Below are positions 56,169 to 64,000 of a stretch of 64,000 nucleotides of DNA, one piece after another. This DNA is from Toxotes chatareus. Lineage: Eukaryota; Chordata; Actinopteri; Toxotidae. Where the stretch lies: the NCBI GenBank assembly GCA_016801885.1, contig CM028900.1, forward strand, positions 3,196,001 to 3,260,000, written 5' to 3'. The notes beneath the pieces were generated by a model. It saw only the letters and a list, made by a program, of their open reading frames with translations, was not told the DNA's origin and ran no database searches. Each line of letters opens with the position of its first letter. Within the stretch, counting starts at the first letter, position 1. Position numbers and translations under genes: made by a program.

Positions 56169-56640
56169 CTGTAGAGAGGGGGAGACAGGGAGGGAGGTGG
56201 AGGGGGGTTTGGGGGTCGGAGGTGGTGGTGGGGAAAGGACGACAGGCTTTAGTGCTGTGATAATGTTTGCAAAGCACTGCTGTGACTGTCAGATTGCTTT
56301 ATGCTTAATACGCCAAAGATGCTGCATGGCCACCCGCTCCCAGCTCATTAAACATTCATTACATGCAATCTGAAAGTCTAATTCCCCAAATCCAGACCTT
56401 TTATTTTGTCTAACTTACTTATATCATATGTGCTAAGACATAAGCACATCACTGATATATATTACATCAGAAAAAAAAACTTGTGTTTTGTTATTTCAGT
56501 ATCCTAAGAGGCTCTGCAGTCCTACAGCTGTGCAGCACCGTGCAGCATCGTGCACAGTTTGATATAGTGCCCTGCTCTGAATGTTAGTCTATAAGATCCT
56601 CCACACCACTGAATTTCATTCCACAAACTGCACAAAGAAA

Positions 56641-56712
56641 TTTACTTGCAACTGCTTTGATGATCAATTCATCGTTTGTCATTGTTCAAGCATAAATGCC
56701 AATGATTAACTC
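56641..56712 (+). repeat. Degenerate dispersed repeat, short copy
   Basis: It contains TGATGATCAATTCATCGTTT and CAAGCATAAATGCCAATGAT. These resemble the 'gataatcgattaatcg ... aagcaaaaatgccaaa' section of the repeat described at 34861-35220. Only a fragment remains. Confidence 0.4.
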
Positions 56713-59700
56713 GTGTCAGCAGTGGGATCAGTGAGCTCCCCAAACAACAAGGAAGTAAAGCTCCTGGCAACGGAGCCCAAAGATTAATAAATAAAATGGA
56801 GACTTAAGAGTAAGACAGATCTTTGGATAAGAGAAATTTGATGCCCAGACATTTAGGAAAGTGTGTTTGTGTCTACAGGCTTCACAGCTGTTGAAAAAAA
56901 AGCTTCTCATCTCTTCCAGAGATGCGTTGTTGCCACACTCGAGCGAGATGAGGCGACAGTTCCTTCAGGCGTCACTATATTTGCACTTTACCACTTGCTC
57001 AGCTCAGCTCATCCACCCTCCCCCTCCACTCTCCTCTCTCCAGCCTTACCACTCCCCGTCATCCCTCCCCCAGTCCCCTCTGGGGAGGCCCAGTCGTTCA
57101 TTGGCTGGTGACCCCCAGCTGTTCTCATCCTAATGGGATTCTCCTTTTTCCCAGCGTGACATCATAACTTTTTTTTTTTCTTCCATTCAGCTCTGGTGCT
57201 CGAGGCCTGTGAAGAGGTTAGCAGGCTGCTGGGTTAATGAAGACGAGGGACTATTGTTCACGTAAAAAAAGTGATGTCCATGAGATATGTGTTATCTTGC
57301 ATTCAGAGGATGAAAAGACAATTATGTGACCTGGAAATTTTGTAGATTAAGCTTTGCACAGCAATGTGCCTCCTCACGGACATCTCGATTCAACACAGCT
57401 GAATTAAGGGAGAGTAATCACTTTCCACAACAATTTTAGAGGAGACATTTTGAAATCCCCTTGTTTACCATTTGAACAAAATGAGAAAAATGACAGTCGG
57501 ATGAAAAAACTGGTATTATTTTCATCTTTCACGACAGAGAACAGAGGGTTTGAAATTAATGCAAAAACCAGTGACACTGTGCAACATTTAGGAGGGCTTC
57601 ATTACGCACAGCGAGTTTCTCTCTGCAACCCCTGCCATAAAGGTAATCTGTGGAGCTTTTGACCACTGGCGGCACTGTAGAGCAATCTTTAGCAGCAGGT
57701 GACAGTATTGTTTGGTATCACGTTCCACTGCAGGACTCCATGAACACAAAGGTGAGGTGACAAACACCTCTACAGACTGCAGAAATGTTATGTAGTTATA
57801 TCAAAAACAAATCAGTTCATCAAGCACCTCATCAGTTCCTGGCTGAGAGTTTCAGCTGAGCCTCTGAACTCAGCTACAGTTTCTTCCATAATCACATGCA
57901 GCTGCTTCTGAGTATCTTCACCTTAGCTGACATGTCTCAAGGGATTGTCCTGAAAATGTGTTCATGTTTTCTTAGAGCTTCTTCTAAGCCTATTTGTGAC
58001 TGACTCTTTTTGGTTCTTAAATATCCAGACTTCTGAGTCAGGTCTTAACGGCACATTATTTGGAAGAGCATGTTTATTTTGGAACATAATCCCAACCATG
58101 AACACTTTAATTACATACATACATACATAGACATCCAAGGGTTTTCTTGCAGACTACTTTAAATGCAGGCCAGATCATCACCAGATTTAGTTGTATTTGT
58201 TCCTTGGATTAAAAACGGTACTTTAGTATAATTCCTTAACGTGTTAATCAACTAAATAAAGAGTGTACTTAGCAGTAGAGACACTGCTGTTGGAAAGCTG
58301 TTGGAAAGCTTCTGGGTTAGCATGAGGTGTGTAATTCCTGTTTGATTTTTCTTGCTCCTTTAAGAGTCTTTCCTTTTTCTTCCTTCCTGTACTGAAATAC
58401 ATCGTCCTTGTTTTCTCTTTGATGAACTGTACAACTCAAGTGTCAAAGGGCGTTCCTCCCTCCTTGTCTTTTTGTTTGTTGGTGCCCGTGATTCCTTTGG
58501 TTTTTCCACCAAAATGTAACTGGACACACACACACACAAAAAAAAAAAAATCATCTGTTTTTGGAATAGCCTGGATCCTGTTCCAAGAACCAGGTTTACT
58601 GAGTTATCTGGATAACTTTGCTGAGAAAATCCCAGTTCTTCTCAGTAAAGCTTATTTTTGGAACAGATCATCCTCTGTGTTGGCAAATAAAAACACTGGC
58701 CATGTGTATCAAATGATCAGGGCCTTATGAAGTCACTCTGTTTCACACGATTCCACAATTTGATAGTAAAACAAAACATACTCAGCACCAATGAAAGGGG
58801 AGAAGACGACTGCAAAAGTCAACAATGTAGGTTTCAAAATAAAAACATGAGGCTTTGCAGTTGTTTGCTAGGCCTCATCATGATGATGTACAAGCTAACA
58901 GTCAACACACTGCAGGTTAAACATTTACCTCTATAAAGCGAGGATATTCAAGTCATTATCAGGAGAAAATTGTTTTTAAAGTATATATATGATTTGAATA
59001 AAATAATTAGTAATAAGTTTTGTTCTGTTTTTAACTGTTTTTTAGAATTGTCTTTGTTGGCTTGTTTCATTTATGTCTCTTTTACAGACTTACAGTGTTC
59101 AGTGTTTGCTGACACTCGGCCAAAGAGGAGTCGATTCAGCTGTGTGGTTATTTTAAGGCTGTAGTTAGAGCTACTGCTTTCATACTGAGAGGTGTCTCTA
59201 AAGATCTGTCCCTCTCAGAGACTGTACAGACGTAGCTAAACCCAACCTGTCTCCTAGAAGTTACAGTTACGTAAACATGTTTAAAATATGTTTGCTCTTC
59301 TTTGACCTGGACATTTTTCAGCATTTCTGTCACATTTTTGACTGAAAACATCAATGGATTGACAACAGATTATCAGTTGATTAATGATAATATACTGATA
59401 GCTGCAGATGATATCATAAATAATTTGTTATTTCTATAATGGGAGATGATGAGCTGCGATGATGTCATGAGAAAGAGAGCAGTGGTCAAGCTCATTAATC
59501 TCTGACCTCCGCAGGAGCACTGTGCTGCGACCCATGATGGCCTTTGACCCTGAAGGTGATGTATGACATGATTGGGTGACTGGGTTCTGGGTCAGATCTT
59601 TTGTTGTCTGCAAAGTGGGTTAACAAGGAGTCCATCTGAGGGGCGGGGTGGTGTCAGGAGTGTCGGAGCAGACACTGGATCGCATATGGGCTTTGTGCGG

Positions 59701-60025
59701 GGAGTCCGACGTGGCTTGTACCTTCACACGAGACAGAGCTTTGGTTGGACGCCCCTGACCTTATTCCCATACAGACATGACTGACTTTTAAAGAATAATG
59801 TGTGACATAATCCAACTTACTGGTGAGGAAACGGCGTGGGCCATGCTAGATATGCTAAAGTGTGACGTTCTTGACCCACAGAGAAACGCAGGTGCTGCTT
59901 ATAGCTGGAAAAAGGTGGAAAAAGCTTGGGCCCTTTGTTTCATGTCATTCCCTCTCTCTGCCTTTGTTTGCAGTCCGTCTCCATGATTAACTAAAAAATA
60001 TATTCCAACAAAATTCCAACTAATG

Positions 60026-60240
60026 GTGAAACAGTTGATCAATTAATTTACTGGTCAAAATTATTTGCTGACAATATTGTCATTTACGTCATTTAACAAT
60101 GACCTAAACTTCACTGATTCCGTTTCCTAAATGTGAAGATTCGCTGGTTTTCTCTGTTATACATGATTATAAGTTGATTATTTTTCTAAACTTTGGACTG
60201 ATGGTTGGACAAACAAGTGATCTGAAGACATAAGGGAAAT
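60026..60240 (+). repeat. Degenerate dispersed repeat, copy 3
   Basis: It contains GAAACAGTTGATCAATTAAT, AAATGTGAAGATTCGCTGGT, TTTTCTCTGTTATACATGAT and TTTGGACTGATGGTTGGACA, the opposite orientation of the copy at 34861-35220. It matches the well-known fish string 'aaatgtgaggatttgctg...ggactgttggttggacaaaacaag'. Confidence 0.6.
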
Positions 60241-63200
60241 AAAAGGAAATAAATAGATAAACAAATTAACCTAATTACTGGTAATACTAATGGAAAATCC
60301 ACTTAGCTGCTATTTGTTCTCATTCTCAGGTTCATCTATTTGAAACCAGCAGTAGTTCTAATGTTGTTCTTTAATTTATGTTCATCTGCACAGTTTTTGG
60401 TTTTACAACCATGAAATGTCCATATTATTAAGAACCTTACATTATATAGAGGTTATATGCAGCATGAGATGGGACATCCATGATTACCAAACACAAACAA
60501 ATATATAATCCTATTTTAAAAACACTATCCTGAACTTTCCTGAGCGGTCACTGGCATTTACTTTGGCCTTTCATAAAAAGTGACCTGAAAGGCTGAAGAA
60601 TCCACAGTGAAGTGTTTTCAGGTCTTATTTACTCGTGATCATCAAATAATCTCGTCTCAGTTTCATAACGTGTTTTCCTCCCTCGTGATCCCAATTTCTC
60701 AATGTCTTGAACAAATTATTTTATGATAATGACATAACAAGCTTTATTTTGTCTTCTCGTGATCATTATAAAAAACATCTGTGGGACTCTGGTGCGATAA
60801 TCAGCTGAAATTGATACGAAATTGATGTGTAATCTAACAAACTGTTCCCTACCACAGACACACACGCACATTATAAGTCCATTATTGTATTATTGCAGTG
60901 CCTTGTAACTGCAATTTGGTCACTATAGACTGCTGTAGGCTTATTGTTGCCTGCCACAGGCTCACCATCAGTCAGTAAAACAACACTGCAGGGACATTAT
61001 GGGACACTGAGGCCGGTTGGAGCTGCAGCTATAACAATAAACGTTTGTCTCTGGCAGCTGAGTCTGCTGATTTTAGATTATTAGCACGAGAGAATCTTTT
61101 ATCCAATGATCACACAAAGACAGTTTTAGTTAACGTCAAGATGAAACTATTTTGTCATTCGGAGAAAAGAAAGTTTATTGTGTCTTGATCATGTGATAAT
61201 TATTTCCTGATCATGAGAAAAACAAAGGGTTGAAATATTAAGATCATATAAAAACTACTGCACCATGTCCAGACATCTGTGTTTCTGAGAACATTTCAGC
61301 CTTAACAATGAGCACTATTTTTTGTGACTCATCTGTGTGTGTGTGTGTGTGTGTGTGTTTGTACTTTGGTAGATTGCACATCAGAAACCACAGGTACGCA
61401 GCTGCGTCAGTGGCATAATCCAACCAGAAAAAGTGGGCCAACACAAAGCCTCTTGAATGGCCAGAGGAGAACAAAGAGCAGATCTTGTTATCAAGCTTCA
61501 GTAGGCACAAGTGTACATAATGAAAAATTTACATTCCCACTGCCATCACATGCATGTGGCATAACAGTGCTCCAGAAATCACCCAGAGGCGTTCCCACTG
61601 AACTGAAGAGAACAGCTTGGCTTTCCCATATATGTTTACCTTAGCTTTATGGAGGTCTACAGTTACCGGACAACAAACAATATACATCAAAACACCAAAG
61701 TGATGTTCTATGACATGGACAGGTCAGGTCGCCCATACCCTCTGTGTCCACTGAGACCATTCTCCTGCTCTTTTATTCACTGTGTTCTGCACAGTAACTT
61801 CTCTTTTTCAGCCTACAGTTGGAAAAAGGATGGAAATGAACTCAAAGTTTCGGTCAAACTTTAAATTTTACTGTGTGTTTTGTTTTCCTTCACATTTGCT
61901 GTCCAAGCCTCGTTTAGAAAACTGTTTGCTAAAACGTTTTAATAACCAAAACTGGTTGGTTTTAATCTTAAACCTGCAATAACTGAGATATTTATTTTTT
62001 TTTACCTCTCGGAGGCAGAGGAAACAAGTTGTGAGCACAACATTTGCACATCATCACATCTAAAGTTAATATGGTGAACTTGTTTGCAAACAGTTGCTTA
62101 TTTACAAATCAAGAAGTCATGGAAAAAATGTTTTCATTCATTTGGAGTCACACCTGATGAATCCAGCGTTCCCTCTCTTTTAGGTTACGTTGGCAAAATG
62201 TGGTTTGAATGACTAAATATGGTGACATTTTGCTCTGAGCGCAACAATAAAATGTTCTGAAACCACCAAAATGATGTATCTTCTTAAGTTGGAGCCATTA
62301 ACTTGCCATCTGTTAATTTGCAATGGAAAAAAAAAACACTGAATTTGCTGAGCTCGAACTAAAAGATGACGTAGTGATGTATCATCATCCGTCTTCTGTC
62401 AACTCTCAAAAACAAGGGAAACTGCACTGGAATGAATCAGGATCAGCTCAGCCCACTGAAAATTCTCTTGCTCTAACAAAAGATAAGACTCAGAGGCTAA
62501 ACCTCAGATGAAATGACCTGTTAGTGCTGCTGTCACTTAAATATATTCGTTCGACCTTTGAGAGGAATCTAAATAATTGATTCTGCAGTATTATGAATGT
62601 GCTCCAGAGCAGCAGTAAAGTGATGCAAAAGAGGACTTTATGAGAGCAGCCAGTCAACCCTTTGGTGGACATGGTGTGATTCTTCCTTTCACTGGGCCCC
62701 ATGCCGGCCCTCGGCTAACGTATCTGCTCCAGTATTTGATAAATCAAATCTGACAAACAAGCAGTGACCCTGAAAATCAGACAGTTTGCCATACTTCAGC
62801 TGCCTTTGGAGCCATTTTTTATTGCACGGTGTTTTTGCTGGAAGGTAGTGATGCAGCTGGAGGGTGAAGGTTCATTTCAATATATATTTTTATATATATG
62901 ACATCTATGGAGATATAATAAATTAATTAGCTCTCCTAATGTATTCACCAGACTTTTCACAATGCTGCAGTCTCATTCAAAATAATCAAAGAGATAGTAG
63001 CAGCAATATCTCAGAAGGTTGCAGTACAGAAACCATCTATGCTTTAACACTTTATCATTTTCTTAAACATCTGTTGTCTATGCAACTCTTTGTGACCAGG
63101 ATAAGACTGGATGACGGATGTAAACCTTTATTAGACATCTATCTAACCTGTAACAGAAATGTACCTGTAGCCTTTTCATTGTCTTGTTTGTAAGACAACC

Positions 63201-64000
63201 CCCTGGACAGTTTTGTCAGTGTGTCCATAGTTCTGCGTTAGCATTTAGCTCCCTCACATTAGCCCAGACGATATAAAGGTGGCATCATTAGTGTGGCAAA
63301 CACAGCTGAGACGCCTGAGCTTGAAAAAGCTCCATAATCTTTTAGCTTCCCTAATGAGGAAAATCGTGTTTTTGGTTAAATACTGAAAAAGTCAAGGCTG
63401 ACTTGAACTGGCCCTGACCTTCAGATATGTTAGCATCTCAAAGCCAACCACACATGGTTTGCAGAACACAAACCCCAGTCTCTGGTGTCAAAGTTCTGTA
63501 CTTTGCACATCAACCATCCAGTGGCACCAAACTGCTAGTGGACATAATCCAGGCGGCATATTTGTTTCCTCCAAGAACATAAGTGCACTTTTTTTGAGGA
63601 CAGAGTCATAGAACCACATAGATCCAGTTGTCAACACCTTCAGAAGACAAATATTTCGGTCCTGGGACTGTGACCCAGAGACCAGCTTGGCTCTGTTCCT
63701 GGCCTTCATCATGAAGCCTCCAGCATAAAGCTTACTGACACTGCTCCACAGAGAGCCAGATCTGGGCCGGGTACACTGGGGTTTATCTCACAGAGGGCTT
63801 TACTTTGCTGGAAGCCGAGACCCAAAACAACATTTCGCACACAGCAAATATTTATCAAATATTTGACCACTTTCAATTTGTCCCATCATGCTATTTACAA
63901 CGGGATTAGGGCGGATGTTCTGTGCTTGCGCCACTTCAATTTCCTGCCCAATCCCTACATGTCATCTTGGCATTCACCCACAGCGTTGCTGCGGGCCACC

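Larger units (their letters stand above)
56169..64000 (-). other. AHR intron 2, partial (at least 7.8 kb)
   Basis: I looked on the minus strand for the bHLH string (NPSKRHRDRLN-type) and did not find it, so exons 1-2 lie to the right. Contents are AT-rich DNA, two members of the dispersed repeat (56641-56712 and 60026-60240), a TG run at 61333-61357, and unremarkable small open frames. The last 300 bases show nothing recognisable. Confidence 0.65.

Noticed and set aside
56169..64000. Search for AHR exon 2 (bHLH) in the right-hand 7.8 kb
   Set aside because: No minus-strand segment encoding a basic-helix motif followed by an HLH pattern was seen, so no exon is reported.

Overview
The window looks like nuclear DNA of a ray-finned (teleost) fish. 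It has split vertebrate genes with GT-AG introns, AT-rich introns, dense (CA)n microsatellites, a Tc1/mariner-type relic and several short dispersed repeats of the sort common in teleost genomes. The species cannot be told from the sequence. No rRNA, tRNA, CRISPR array or prokaryotic gene organisation was seen.

Layout. (1) Positions 1-36,241, minus strand: the 5' part of a kalirin gene (KALRN; Rho guanine-nucleotide exchange factor). Eight coding exons were placed, all with GT-AG borders and matching phases, giving 321 residues in one frame: N-terminal cap, CRAL-TRIO/Sec14 domain and the start of the spectrin-repeat array. The first exon is 29 kb away from the second. The rest of the gene lies left of the window. 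(2) About 36,242-36,780: the KALRN 5' flank, with a 53-bp CT tract. (3) 36,784-39,108, plus strand: a gene I do not recognise. Seven candidate exons join in consistent phase into 351 codons ending in a stop. It runs head-to-head with KALRN. (4) 39,109-41,765: intergenic. (5) 41,766-64,000, minus strand: an aryl hydrocarbon receptor (AHR) gene. Exons 3-11 of the usual 11-exon layout were placed, giving about 890 residues: PAS-A, PAS-B and the large transactivation exon. The exons for the N-terminus and bHLH were not found and should lie to the right.

The three genes do not form one pathway. Kalirin acts at synapses and on the actin cytoskeleton through Rac1 and RhoA. AHR is a ligand-activated bHLH-PAS transcription factor. 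Points of interest are the uncharacterised plus-strand gene, the KALRN-AHR neighbourhood (separate chromosomes in human), the AHR ligand-pocket residues, CTCF-like motifs near the AHR 3' end, and a 0.54-kb fold-back transposon in KALRN intron 1.
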